Of a stretch of DNA of 64,000 nucleotides, positions 1-12,714 are shown piece by piece. The DNA comes from Rhizomys pruinosus. Its lineage: Eukaryota > Chordata > Mammalia > Rodentia > Spalacidae. The stretch spans positions 921,255-985,254 of the forward strand of contig VZQC01004541.1 of the NCBI GenBank assembly GCA_009823505.1, given 5' to 3'. The notes below the pieces were generated by a model. The model was not told the DNA's origin. It made no database searches and was given only the letters and a program-made list of their open reading frames with translations. Within the stretch, counting starts at the first letter, position 1, and every line of letters starts with the position of its first letter. Made by a program: the position numbers and the translations under genes.

Positions 1-2046
1 AAGGTCAGAGGACGGCTTGTTACTTAATGCTGGTGTGTGAAGGTCAGAGGACGGCTTGTTACTTAATGCTGGTGTGTGAAGGTCAGAGGATGGCTTGTTG
101 CTTAATACTGGTGTGTGAAAGTCAGAGGACACCTTGCTGCTTAATGCTGGTTTGTGAAGGTCAGAGGATGGCTTGTTACTTAATGCTGGTGTGTGAGGTC
201 AGAGGACGGCTTGTTACTTAATGCTGGTGTGTGAAGGTTAGAGGAAGGTTTGTTACTTAATGCTGTTGTGTGAAGTTCAGAGGATGGGTTGTTACTTAAT
301 GCTGGTGTGTGAATGTCAGAGGATGGCTTGTTACTTAATGCTGGTGTGTGAAGGTCAGAGGACGGCTTGTTAATTAAAGCTGGTGTGTGAAGGACAGAGG
401 ACGGCTTGTTATTTAATGCTGGTGTGTGAAGGTTAGAGGACGGCTTGTTACTTAATGCTGCTGTATGAAGGTCATAGGACGGCTTGTTACTTAATGCTGG
501 TGTGTGAAGGACAGAGGACGGCTTGTTACTTAATGCTGGTTGTGAATGTTAGACGACAGCTTGTTACTTAATGCTGGTGTGTGAAAGTTAGACGACAGCG
601 TGTCACTTAATGCTGGTGTATGAAGGTCAGAGGACGGCTTGTTGCTTAATGCTGGTGTATGAAGGTCAGAGGACGGCTTGTTACTTAATGCTGGTGTGTG
701 AAGGTCAGAGGATGGCTTATTGCTTAATGCTGGTGTGTGAAGGTCAGAGGACGGCTTGTTACTTAATGCTGGTGTGTGAAGGTTAGAGGACGGCTTGTTA
801 CTTAATGCTGGTGTGTGAAGGTTAGAGGACGGCTTGTTACTTAATGCTGGTGTGTGAAGGACAGAGGACGGCTTGTTACTTAATGCTGGTGTGTGAAGGT
901 CAGAGGACGGCTTGTTACTTAATCCTGGTGTGTGAAGGTCGGAGGACGGCTAGTTACTTAATGCTGGTGTGTGAAGGTTATTGGACGGCTTGTTGATAAT
1001 GCTGGTGTGTGAAGGTTGGAGGTCGGATTGTTACTTAATACTGGTGAGTGAATATCGGAGGAGGGCTTGTTACTTAATGCTGGTGTGTGAAGGTCAGAGG
1101 ATGGCTTGTTACTTCATGGTGGTGTGTGAAGGACAGAGGACGGCTTCTTATTTAATGCTGGTGTGTGAAGGTTAGAGGAAGGCTTGTTATTTAATGCTGG
1201 TGTGTGAAGTTCAGAGGACGGGATGTTACTTAATGCTGGTGTGTGAAGGTCAGAGGACGGCTTGTTGATAATGCTCGTGTGTGAAGGTTGGAGGTCGGCT
1301 TGTTACTTAATACTGGTGTGTGAAGGTCGGTGGACCGCTTCTTACTTAATGCTGGTGTGTGAATGTCGGAGAACAGCTTGTTAGTTAATGCTGGTGTGTG
1401 AAGTTCAGAGGACGGCTTCTTACTTAATGCTGGTATGTGAGGTCAGAGGACAGGTACTTACTTAATGCTAGTGTGTGAAGGTTAGAGGAAGGATTGTTAC
1501 TTAATGGTGGTATGTGAAGGACAGAGGACGGCTTGTTACTTAATGCTGGTTGTGAAGGTTATACGACAGCTTGTTACTTAATGCTGGTTTGTGAAGATCA
1601 GAGGACGGGTTGTTACTTAATGCTGGTGTGTGATGTTTAGAGGAGGGCTTGTTGCTTAATGCTGGTGTGTGAAGGTTAGAGGATGGCTTGTTACTTAATG
1701 CTGGTGTGTGAAAGTTAGAGGATGGCTTGTTACCTAATGCTGGTGTGTGAAGGTTAGAGCAAGGCTTGTTGCTTAATGCTGGTGTGTGAAGGTCAGAGGT
1801 CGGCTTGTTACTTAATGCTGGTGTGTGAAGGTTAGAGGACGGCTTGTTACTTAACGCTGTTGTGTGAAGGTCAGAGGACGGCTTGTAACTTAATGCTGGG
1901 GTGTGAAGGTCAGAGGTCGGCTTGTTACTTAATGCTGGTGTGTGAAGGTTAGAGAACAGCTTGTTACTTAATGCGGGTGTGAAGTTTAGAGGACGGCTTG
2001 TTGCTTAATGCTGGTGTGTGAAGGTCAGAGGACGGGTTGTTACTTA

Positions 2047-2790
2047 ATGCTGGTGTGTGAAGGTCAGAGGACGGCTTGTTACTTAATGCTGGTGTGTGAA
2101 GGTCAGAGGACGGCTTGTTACTTAATGCTGGTGTGTGAAGGTCAGAGGACGGCTTGTTACTTAATGCTGGTGTGTGAAGGTCAGAGGACGGCTTGTTACT
2201 TAATGCTGGTGTGTGAAGGTCAGAGGACGGCTTGTTACTTAATGCTGGTGTGTGAAGGTCAGAGGACGGCTTGTTACTTAATGCTGGTGTGTGAAGGTCA
2301 GAGGACGGCTTGTTACTTAATGCTGGTGTGTGAAGGTCAGAGGACGGCTTGTTACTTAATGCTGGTGTGTGAAGGTCAGAGGACGGCTTGTTACTTAATG
2401 CTGGTGTGTGAAGGTCAGAGGACGGCTTGTTACTTAATGCTGGTGTGTGAAGGTCAGAGGACGGCTTGTTACTTAATGCTGGTGTGTGAAGGTCAGAGGA
2501 CGGCTTGTTACTTAATGCTGGTGTGTGAAGGTCAGAGGACGGCTTGTTACTTAATGCTGGTGTGTGAAGGTCAGAGGACGGCTTGTTACTTAATGCTGGT
2601 GTGTGAAGGTCAGAGGACGGCTTGTTACTTAATGCTGGTGTGTGAAGGTCAGAGGACGGCTTGTTACTTAATGCTGGTGTGTGAAGGTCAGAGGACGGCT
2701 TGTTACTTAATGCTGGTGTGTGAAGGTCAGAGGACGGCTTGTTACTTAATGCTGGTGTGTGAAGGTCAGAGGACGGCTTGTTACTTAATG
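2047..2790 (+). repeat. Homogeneous satellite block 1 (about 19 identical units)
   Basis: About 19 consecutive 39-bp units are identical, in contrast to the variable units before and after. The block follows a distinctive run of variant units at 1,741-2,040 that recurs at 5,857-6,150. Identity without any private mutation suggests very recent amplification or consensus smoothing by the assembler. Confidence 0.9.
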
Positions 2791-2959
2791 CTGGTGTGTG
2801 AAGGTTAGAGGACGGCTTGTTACTTAATGCTGGTGTGTGAAGGTCAGAGGACGGCTTGTTACTTAATGCTGGTGTGTGAAGGTCAGAGGACGGCTTGTTA
2901 CTTAATGCTGGTGTGTGAAGGTCAGAGGACGGCTTGTTACTTAATGCTGGTGTGTGAAG

Positions 2960-3320
2960 GTCAGAGGACGGCTTGTTACTTAATGCTGTGTGTGAAGATC
3001 AGAAAACGGCTTGTTACTTAATGCTGGTGTGTGAAGGTCAGAGGATGGCTTGTTACTTAATGCTGGTGTGTGAAGTTCAGAGGACGGGATGTTACTTAAT
3101 GCTGGTGTGTGAAGGTCAGAGGACGGCTTGTTACTTAATGCTGTGTGTGAAGATCAGAAAACGGCTTGTTACTTAATGCTGGTGTGTGAAGGTCAGAGGA
3201 TGGCTTGTTACTTAATGCTGGTGTGTGAAGTTCAGAGGATGGGATGTTACTTAATGCTGGTGTGTGAAGGTCAGAGGACGGCTTGTTACTTAATGCTGTG
3301 TGTGAAGATCAGAAAATGGC
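2960..3320 (+). repeat. Higher-order repeat of four units (155-bp period)
   Basis: A short unit (CTGTGTGTGAAGATCAGAAA) followed by GATGGC, AAGTTCAG...GGATG and a standard unit recurs with a period of 155 bp (4 x 39 - 1) at about 2,983, 3,138 and 3,293. Two complete and one partial period are seen. Confidence 0.85.
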
Positions 3321-6300
3321 TTGTTACTTAATGCTGGTGTGTGAAGGTGAGAGGATGGCTTGTTACTTAATGCTGGTGTGTGAAGGTCAGAGGAGGGCTT
3401 GTTACTTAATGCTGGTGTGTGAAGGACATAGGATGGCTTGTTACTTAATGCTGGTGTATGAAGGTCAGAGGACGGCTTGTTACTTAATGCTGGTGTGTGA
3501 AGGACAGAGGACGGCTTGTTACTTAATGGTGGTGTATGAAGTTTAGAGGTCGGCTTGTTACTTAATGATGGTGTGTGAAGGACAGAGGACGGTTTGTTAC
3601 TTAATGCTGGTTGTGAATGTTAGACGACAGCTTGTTACTTAATGCTGGTGTGTGAAAGTTAGACGACAGCGTGTCACTTAATGGTGGTGTATGAAGTTCA
3701 GAGGACAGCCTGTTGCTTAATGCTGGTGTATGAAGGTCAGAGGATGGCTTGTTACTTAATGCTGGTGTGTGAAGGTCGGAGGACGGCTTATTGCTTAATG
3801 CTGGTGTGTGAAGGTCAGAGGACAGCTTGTAGCTTACTGCTGGTGTGTGAAGGACAGAGGATGGCTTGTTAGTTAATGCTGGTGTGTCAAGGTCAGAGGA
3901 CGGCTTGTTGTTTAATGCTGGTGTGTAAAGTTTAGAGGACGGCTTGTTAATGCTGGTGTGTGAAGGTAGGAGGACGGCTTGTAACTTAATGCTGGTGTGT
4001 GAAGGTCAGACGACGGCTTGTTGCTTAATGCTTGTGTGTGAAGGTCGGAGGACGGCTAGTTACTTAATGATGGTGTGTGAATGTTAGAGGACGGCTTGTT
4101 ACTTAATGCTGGTGTGTGAAGTTCCGAGGACGGCTTGTTACTTAATGCTGGTGTGTGAGGTCAGAGGATGGCTTGTTCCTTAATGCTTGTGTGTGAGGTC
4201 AGAGGATGGGATGTTACTTAATGCTAGTGTGTGAAGGTTAGAGGAAGGCTTGTTACTTAATGCTGTTGTGTGAACTTCAGAGGACCGGTTGTTACTTAAT
4301 GCTGGTGTGTGAAGGTCAGAGGACGGGTTGTTACTTAATGCTGGTGTGTGAAGGTCAGAGGACGGCTTGTTACTTAATGCTGGTGTGTGAAGGTCAGAGG
4401 ACGGCTTGTTGCTTAATGCTGGTGTGTGAATGTCAGAGGACAGCTTGTTGCTTAATGCTGGTGTGTGAAGGTCAGAGCACGGCTTGTTACTTAATGCTGG
4501 TGTGTGAGGTCAGAGGACGGCTTGTTACTTATGCTGCTGTGTGAAGGTTAGAGGAAGCCTTGTTACTTAATGCTGGTGTGTGAAGTTCAGAGGACGGGTT
4601 GTTACTTAATGCTGGTGTGTGAAGGTCAGAGGACGGCTTGTTACTTAATGCTGGTGTGTGAATGTCAGAGGACGGCTTGTTACTTAAAGCTGGTGTGTGA
4701 AGGACAGAGGACGGCTTGTTATTTAATGCTGGTGTGTGAATTTTGGAGTTCGGATTTTTACTTAATACTGGTGTGTGAATATCGGAGGACGGCTTGTTAC
4801 TTAATGTTGGTGTGTGAAAGTCAGAGGACGGCTTGTTACTTAATGCTGGTGTGTTAAACTCAGAGGACGGCTTGTTGCTTAATGCTGGTGTGTGAAGGTC
4901 AGAGGACGGCTTGTTACTTAATGCTGGTGTGTGAGGTCAGAGGACGGGTTGTTACTTAATGCTGGTGTGTGAATGTTAGAGGAAGGCTTGTTACTTAATG
5001 CTGGTGTGTGAAGTTCAAAGGACAGGTTGTTACTTAATGCTGGTGTGTGAAGGTCAGAGGACGGCTTGTTACTTAATGCTGGTGTGTGAAGTTCAGAGGA
5101 TGTCTTGTTACTTAAAGCTGGTGTGTGAAGGACAGTGGACAGCTTGTTACTTAATGCTGGTGTGTGAAGGTTAGAGGACGTCTTGTTACTTAATGCTGGT
5201 GTGTGAAGGTCAGAGGACGGCTTGTTACTTAATGCTGGTGTGTGAAGGTTAGAGGACAGCTTGTTACTTAATGCTGGTGTGTGAAGGTCAGAGGACGGGT
5301 TGTTACTTAATCCTGGTGTGTGAAGGTTGGAGGACGGCTAGTTACTTAATGCTGGTGTGTGAAGTTTAGAGGACGGCTTGTTGATAATGCTGGTGTGTGA
5401 AGGTTGGAGGTCGGATTGTTAGTTAATACTGGTGTGTGAAGGTCAGTGGACGGCTTGTTACTTAATGCTGGTGTGTGAAGATCAGAGGTCGGCTTGTTAC
5501 TTAATGCTGGTGTGTGAAGGTTAGAGGAAGGCTTGTTACTTAATACTGTTGTGTGAAGGTTGAGGACGGCTTGTTACTTAATGCTGGTGTGTGAAGGTTG
5601 GAGGTCGGCTTGTTACTTAATACTGGTGTGTGAAGGTCGGTGGACCGCTTCTTACTTAATGCTGGTGTGTGAATGTCGGAGGACAGCTTGTTAGTTAATG
5701 CTGGTGTGTGAAGTTCAGAGGATGGCTTGTTACTTAATGCTGGTGTGTGAGGTCAGAGGACAGGTTGTTACTAATGCTGGTGTGTGACGGTTAGAGGAAG
5801 GATTGTTACTTAATGGTGGTGTGTGAAGGACAGAGGACGGCTTGTTACTTAATGCTGGTGTGTGAAGGTTAGAGCAGGGCTTGTTGCTTAATGCTGGTGT
5901 GTGAAGGTCAGAGGTCGGCTTGTTACTTAATGCTGGTGTGTGAAGGTTAGAGGACGGCTTGTTACTTAACACTGTTGTGTGAAGGTCAGAGGACGGCTTG
6001 TAACTTAATGCTGGGGTGTGAAGGTCAGAGGTTGGCTTGTTACTTAATGGTGGTGTGTGAAGGTTAGAGAACAGCTTGTTACTTAATGGGGGTGTGAAGT
6101 TTAGAAGACGGCTTGTTGCTTAATGCTGGTGTGTGAAGGTCAGAGGACGGGTTGTTACTTAATGCTGGTGTGTGAAGGTCAGAGGACGGCTTGTTACTTA
6201 ATGTTGGTGTGTGAAGGTCAGAGGACGGGTTGTTACTTAATGCTGGTGTGTGAAGGTCAGAGGAGGGCTTGTTACTTAATGCTGGTGTGTGAAGGTAGGA

Positions 6301-6356
6301 GGACGGCTAGTTACTTAATGATGGTGTGTGAATGTTAGAGGACGGCTTGTTACTTA

Positions 6357-8287
6357 ATGCTGGTGTGTGAAGGTCAGAGGACGGCTTGTTACTTAATGCT
6401 GGTGTGTGAAGGTCAGAGGACGGCTTGTTACTTAATGCTGGTGTGTGAAGGTCAGAGGACGGCTTGTTACTTAATGCTGGTGTGTGAAGGTCAGAGGACG
6501 GCTTGTTACTTAATGCTGGTGTGTGAAGGTCAGAGGACGGCTTGTTACTTAATGCTGGTGTGTGAAGGTCAGAGGACGGCTTGTTACTTAATGCTGGTGT
6601 GTGAAGGTCAGAGGACGGCTTGTTACTTAATGCTGGTGTGTGAAGGTCAGAGGACGGCTTGTTACTTAATGCTGGTGTGTGAAGGTCAGAGGACGGCTTG
6701 TTACTTAATGCTGGTGTGTGAAGGTCAGAGGACGGCTTGTTACTTAATGCTGGTGTGTGAAGGTCAGAGGACGGCTTGTTACTTAATGCTGGTGTGTGAA
6801 GGTCAGAGGACGGCTTGTTACTTAATGCTGGTGTGTGAAGGTCAGAGGACGGCTTGTTACTTAATGCTGGTGTGTGAAGGTCAGAGGACGGCTTGTTACT
6901 TAATGCTGGTGTGTGAAGGTCAGAGGACGGCTTGTTACTTAATGCTGGTGTGTGAAGGTCAGAGGACGGCTTGTTACTTAATGCTGGTGTGTGAAGGTCA
7001 GAGGACGGCTTGTTACTTAATGCTGGTGTGTGAAGGTCAGAGGACGGCTTGTTACTTAATGCTGGTGTGTGAAGGTCAGAGGACGGCTTGTTACTTAATG
7101 CTGGTGTGTGAAGGTCAGAGGACGGCTTGTTACTTAATGCTGGTGTGTGAAGGTCAGAGGACGGCTTGTTACTTAATGCTGGTGTGTGAAGGTCAGAGGA
7201 CGGCTTGTTACTTAATGCTGGTGTGTGAAGGTCAGAGGACGGCTTGTTACTTAATGCTGGTGTGTGAAGGTCAGAGGACGGCTTGTTACTTAATGCTGGT
7301 GTGTGAAGGTCAGAGGACGGCTTGTTACTTAATGCTGGTGTGTGAAGGTCAGAGGACGGCTTGTTACTTAATGCTGGTGTGTGAAGGTCAGAGGACGGCT
7401 TGTTACTTAATGCTGGTGTGTGAAGGTCAGAGGACGGCTTGTTACTTAATGCTGGTGTGTGAAGGTCAGAGGACGGCTTGTTACTTAATGCTGGTGTGTG
7501 AAGGTCAGAGGACGGCTTGTTACTTAATGCTGGTGTGTGAAGGTCAGAGGACGGCTTGTTACTTAATGCTGGTGTGTGAAGGTCAGAGGACGGCTTGTTA
7601 CTTAATGCTGGTGTGTGAAGGTCAGAGGACGGCTTGTTACTTAATGCTGGTGTGTGAAGGTCAGAGGACGGCTTGTTACTTAATGCTGGTGTGTGAAGGT
7701 CAGAGGACGGCTTGTTACTTAATGCTGGTGTGTGAAGGTCAGAGGACGGCTTGTTACTTAATGCTGGTGTGTGAAGGTCAGAGGACGGCTTGTTACTTAA
7801 TGCTGGTGTGTGAAGGTCAGAGGACGGCTTGTTACTTAATGCTGGTGTGTGAAGGTCAGAGGACGGCTTGTTACTTAATGCTGGTGTGTGAAGGTCAGAG
7901 GACGGCTTGTTACTTAATGCTGGTGTGTGAAGGTCAGAGGACGGCTTGTTACTTAATGCTGGTGTGTGAAGGTCAGAGGACGGCTTGTTACTTAATGCTG
8001 GTGTGTGAAGGTCAGAGGACGGCTTGTTACTTAATGCTGGTGTGTGAAGGTCAGAGGACGGCTTGTTACTTAATGCTGGTGTGTGAAGGTCAGAGGACGG
8101 CTTGTTACTTAATGCTGGTGTGTGAAGGTCAGAGGACGGCTTGTTACTTAATGCTGGTGTGTGAAGGTCAGAGGACGGCTTGTTACTTAATGCTGGTGTG
8201 TGAAGGTCAGAGGACGGCTTGTTACTTAATGCTGGTGTGTGAAGGTCAGAGGACGGCTTGTTACTTAATGCTGGTGTGTGAAGGTCA
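6357..8287 (+). repeat. Homogeneous satellite block 2 (about 49 identical units)
   Basis: This is the longest uniform stretch of the array, with about 49 identical 39-bp units and no variant. It gives open frames of 747 codons (+) and 765 codons (-) over 6,307-8,604 purely by repetition. It is followed by a 117-bp (3-unit) higher-order repeat marked by GTCAGAAAACGG at 8,284 and 8,401. Confidence 0.92.
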
Positions 8288-10879
8288 GAAAACGGCTTGT
8301 TACTTAATGCTGGTGTGTGAAGCTCAGAGGACGGCTTGTTACTTAATGCTGGTGTGTGAAGGTCAGAGGATGGCTTGTTACTTAATGCTGGTGTGTGAAG
8401 GTCAGAAAACGGCTTGTTACTTAATGCTGGTGTGTGAAGCTCAGAGGACGGCTTGTTACTTAATGCTGGTGTGTGAAGTTCAGAGGACGGCTTGTTACTT
8501 AATGCTGGTGTGTGAAGGTCAGACGACGGCTTGTTCCTTAATGCTGGTGTGTGAAGGTCAGAGGACGGCTTTTTATTTAATGCTGGTGTGTGAAGGTTAG
8601 ACAACAGCTTGTTACTTAATGCTTGTGTGTGAAGGTCAGAGGACGGCTTGTTAGTTAATGCTGGTGTGTGAAGGACAGAGGACGGCTTGTTACTTAATGC
8701 TGGTGTGTGAACGTTAGAGGACGGGTTCTTACTTAATGCTGGTGTGTGAAGGTCAGAGGACGGCTTGTTACTTAATGCTGGTGTGTGAAGGTTAGAGGAG
8801 GGCTTGTTACTTAATGCTGGTGTGTGAAGGTCAGAGGACAGCTTGTTACATAATGCTGGTGTGTGAAGGTCAGAGGACCGCTGGTTACTTAATCGTGGTG
8901 TGTGAAGGTCGGAGTACAGCTTGTTATTTAATGCTGGTGTGTGAATGTTAGAGGACGGCTTGTTACTTAATGCTGGTGTGCGAAGGTCAGAGGACGGCTT
9001 GTTGATAATGCTGGTGTGTGAAAGTTGGAGGTCGGCTTGTTGCTTAATACTGTTGTGTGAAGGTTGAGAATGGCTTGTTATTTAATGCTGGTGTGTGAAG
9101 GTCAGAGGATGGCTTGTTGATAATGCTGGTGTGTGAAGGTTGGAGGTCGGCTTGTTACTTAATACTGGTGTGTGAAGGTCGGAGGATGGCTTCTTACTTA
9201 ATGCTGGTGTGTGAAGGTCGGAGGACAGCTTGTTAGTTAATGCTGGTGTGTGAAGTTCAGAGGACGGCTTGTTACTTAATGCTGGTGTGTGAAGGACTGA
9301 GGACGGTTTGTTACTTAATGCTGGTGTGTGAGTGTTAGAGGACAGCTTGTTACTTAAAGCTGGTGTGTGAAGGTCAGAGGATGGCTTGTTACTTAATGCT
9401 GGTGTGTGAAGTTTAGAGGACGTCTTTTTGATAATGCTGGTGTGTGAATGTCGGAGGTCGGCTTGTTACTTAATGCTGGTGTGTGAAGGTCAGACGACGG
9501 CTTGTTACTTAATGCTGGTGTGTGAGGTCAGACGACGGCTTGTTACTTAATGCTGGTGTGTGAAGGTCAGACGACGGCTTGTTACTTAATGCTGGTGTGT
9601 GAGGTCAGACGACGGCTTGTTACATAATGCTGGTGTGTGAAGGTCAGACGACGGCTTGTTACTTAATGCTGGTGTGTGAAGGTCAGAGGACGGCTTGTTA
9701 CTTAATGCTGGTGTGTGAAGGTCAGACGACGGCTTGTTACTTAATGCTGGTGTGTGAAGTTCAGAGGACGGCTTGTTACTTAATGCTGGTGTGTGAAGGT
9801 CAGAGGACGGCTTGTTACTTAATGCTGGTGTGTGAAGTTTAGAGGAGGGCTTGTTACTTAATGCTGGTGTGTGAAGGTCAGAGGACGGCTTGTTACATAA
9901 TGCTGGTGTGTGAATGACAGTGGACGGCTTGTTACTTAATGCTTGTGTGTGAAGGTTAGACGACAGCTTGTCACTTAATGCTGGTGTGTGAATGTTAGAG
10001 GACATCTTGTTACTTAATGCTGGTGTGTGAAGTTCAGAGTACGGCTTGTTACTTAATGCTGGTGTGTTAATGTCGGAGGACGGCTTGTCACTTAGTGCTG
10101 GTATGTGAAGGACAGAGGACGTCTTGTTACTTAATGCTGGGGTGTGAAGGTCAGAGGTCGGCTTGTTACTTAATGCTGGTGTTTGAAGATCTGAGGCCGG
10201 GTTGTTACTTAATGCTGGTGTGTGAAGGACAGAGGACGGCTTGTTACTTAATGCTGGTGTGTGAAGGTTGAAGGTCGGCTTGTTACTTAATGGTGGTTTG
10301 TGAAGTTCAGAGCACGGATTGTTGCTTAATGCTGGTGTGTGAATTTCAGAGGACGGCTTGTTACTTAGTACTGGTGTGTGAAGTTCAGAGGACGGCTTGT
10401 TACTTATTGCTGGTGTGTGAAGGTTAGAGGACGGCTTGTTGCTTAATGCTGGTGTATGAAGGTCAGAGGATGGCTTGTTACTTAATGCTGGTGTGTGAAA
10501 GTCGGATGTCGGCTTGTTACTTAATGCTGGTGTGTGAAGGTTAGAAGACTGCTTGTTACTTAATCCTGGTGTGTGAAGGTTAGAGGACAGCTTGTTACTT
10601 AATCCTGGTGTGTGAAATTCAGAGGACGGCTTGTTACTTAATGCTGGTGTGTGAAGTTCAGAGGATGGCTTGTTACTTAATGCTGGTGTGTGAAGTTCAG
10701 AGGACGACTTGTTACTTAATGCTGGTGTGTGAAGATCAGAGGACGGCTTGTTGCTTAATGTTGGTGTGTGAAGGACAGAGTACGGCTTGTTACTTAATGC
10801 TGGTGTGTGAAGGTCAGAGTACGGCTTGTTACTTAATGTTGGTGTGTGAAGGACAGAGTACGGCTTGTTACTTAATGCT

Positions 10880-11945
10880 GGTGTGTGAAGGTCAGAGGAC
10901 GGCTTGTTACTTAATGCTGGTGTGTGAAGGTCAGAGGACGGCTTGTTACTTAATGCTGGTGTGTGAAGGTCAGAGGACGGCTTGTTACTTAATGCTGGTG
11001 TGTGAAGGTCAGAGGACGGCTTGTTACTTAATGCTGGTGTGTGAAGGTCAGAGGACGGCTTGTTACTTAATGCTGGTGTGTGAAGGTCAGAGGACGGCTT
11101 GTTACTTAATGCTGGTGTGTGAAGGTCAGAGGACGGCTTGTTACTTAATGCTGGTGTGTGAAGGTCAGAGGACGGCTTGTTACTTAATGCTGGTGTGTGA
11201 AGGTCAGAGGACGGCTTGTTACTTAATGCTGGTGTGTGAAGGTCAGAGGACGGCTTGTTACTTAATGCTGGTGTGTGAAGGTCAGAGGACGGCTTGTTAC
11301 TTAATGCTGGTGTGTGAAGGTCAGAGGACGGCTTGTTACTTAATGCTGGTGTGTGAAGGTCAGAGGACGGCTTGTTACTTAATGCTGGTGTGTGAAGGTC
11401 AGAGGACGGCTTGTTACTTAATGCTGGTGTGTGAAGGTCAGAGGACGGCTTGTTACTTAATGCTGGTGTGTGAAGGTCAGAGGACGGCTTGTTACTTAAT
11501 GCTGGTGTGTGAAGGTCAGAGGACGGCTTGTTACTTAATGCTGGTGTGTGAAGGTCAGAGGACGGCTTGTTACTTAATGCTGGTGTGTGAAGGTCAGAGG
11601 ACGGCTTGTTACTTAATGCTGGTGTGTGAAGGTCAGAGGACGGCTTGTTACTTAATGCTGGTGTGTGAAGGTCAGAGGACGGCTTGTTACTTAATGCTGG
11701 TGTGTGAAGGTCAGAGGACGGCTTGTTACTTAATGCTGGTGTGTGAAGGTCAGAGGACGGCTTGTTACTTAATGCTGGTGTGTGAAGGTCAGAGGACGGC
11801 TTGTTACTTAATGCTGGTGTGTGAAGGTCAGAGGACGGCTTGTTACTTAATGCTGGTGTGTGAAGGTCAGAGGACGGCTTGTTACTTAATGCTGGTGTGT
11901 GAAGGTCAGAGGACGGCTTGTTACTTAATGCTGGTGTGTGAAGGA
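10880..11945 (+). repeat. Homogeneous satellite block 3 (about 27 identical units)
   Basis: About 27 identical 39-bp units. The noisy second copy of this locus (16,637-18,927) does not show this uniform run at the corresponding place; it carries variable units instead, some resembling those near 3,861-3,960. Confidence 0.88.
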
Positions 11946-12482
11946 CAGAGGACGGCTTGTTACTTAATGCTGGTGTGTGAATGTTAGAGGACGGCTTGTT
12001 ACTTAATGCTGGTGTGTGAAGGTCAGGGGATGGCTTGTTACTTAATGCTGGTTTGTGAAGGACAGAGGACGGCTTGTTACTTAATGCTGGTGTGTGAAGG
12101 TTAGATGACAGCTTGTCACTTAATGCTGGTGTGTGAAGGTTAGAGGACAGCTTGTTTCTTAATGCTGTTTTGTGAAGGTTAGAGGATGGCTTGTTGCTTA
12201 ATGCTGGTGTGTGAAGGTTAGACAACTGCTTGTTACTTAATGCTGGTGTGTGAAGGTTAGAGGAGGACTTGTTACTTCACCCTTCCCTCCAGCTCGCACA
12301 TTCTTTCTGAAAATTGCGATTTTAGGACTTTCTTTTGTTATTATAAAATCTTCATGAACATCTTACCACATTGGTACATTGCAATTGAGGTAATATGAAT
12401 GCCATTTTCCTGTGCTATGCTCACTCATATTTAGTTCTAGATTAAACTAAACTGTCTCTTATTCTCTTTGAGGTAAGTGCTG

Positions 12483-12583
12483 TGTTTTTTTGTGTCAACA
12501 AGACAAGGTCTCACTATATAGCCCAGGCTGGCCTCAAGCTCAGTATCCATCTGCCTCAGTTTCCTAGGCATTGGGGTTACAGG
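12483..12583 (-). mobile_element. B1-like SINE, diverged
   Basis: The antisense 7SL-type signature GACAAGGTCTCACTATATAGCCCAG is present in shortened form, followed by CAGGCTGGCCTCAAGCTCA. It is truncated and about 20% diverged by eye from the younger B1 copies in the window. Confidence 0.7.
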
Positions 12584-12714
12584 TAAGCAGCACAGAGTAA
12601 GACAATCATGGAAGAATTCTACATTTAACTTTCCAAGAAACCATCAAACCTCAGACATACGAATCAGGGCTTCACCTCCATATTCTACTGCATTTACCAT
12701 TTTCTGTTTTTATT

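Larger units (their letters stand above)
1..12277 (+). repeat. 39-bp tandem satellite/minisatellite array (about 314 units, left end outside window)
   Basis: A 39-bp unit (starts AATGCTGGTGTGTGAAGGTC, ends GGCTTGTTACTT) repeats head to tail from base 1 to about 12,277, where it stops at a unique flank starting ACCCTTCCCTCC. Most units differ by point changes such as AGGTCA/AGGTTA/AGTTCA or GACGG/GATGG, and occasional units lose 1-5 bases (for example GTTGATAATGC in place of GTTACTTAATGC). Since 39 = 3 x 13 and the unit has no stop in one frame per strand, it reads MLVCEGQRTACYL on plus and SNKPSSDLHTPAL on minus for long stretches. No non-repetitive domain is attached, so this is satellite DNA and not protein coding. 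The array runs off the left edge, so its full size is unknown. Confidence 0.97.

Noticed and set aside
2047..2790. CRISPR-like perfect repeats
   Set aside because: Repeats are directly abutting without unique spacers, and the DNA is mammalian.
6307..8604. ORFs of 765 codons (-) and 747 codons (+), and 879 codons (-) at 9,586-12,225, as genes
   Set aside because: They consist only of the 13-codon translation of the 39-bp satellite; no unique domain, both strands open at once, and no promoter or splice context.
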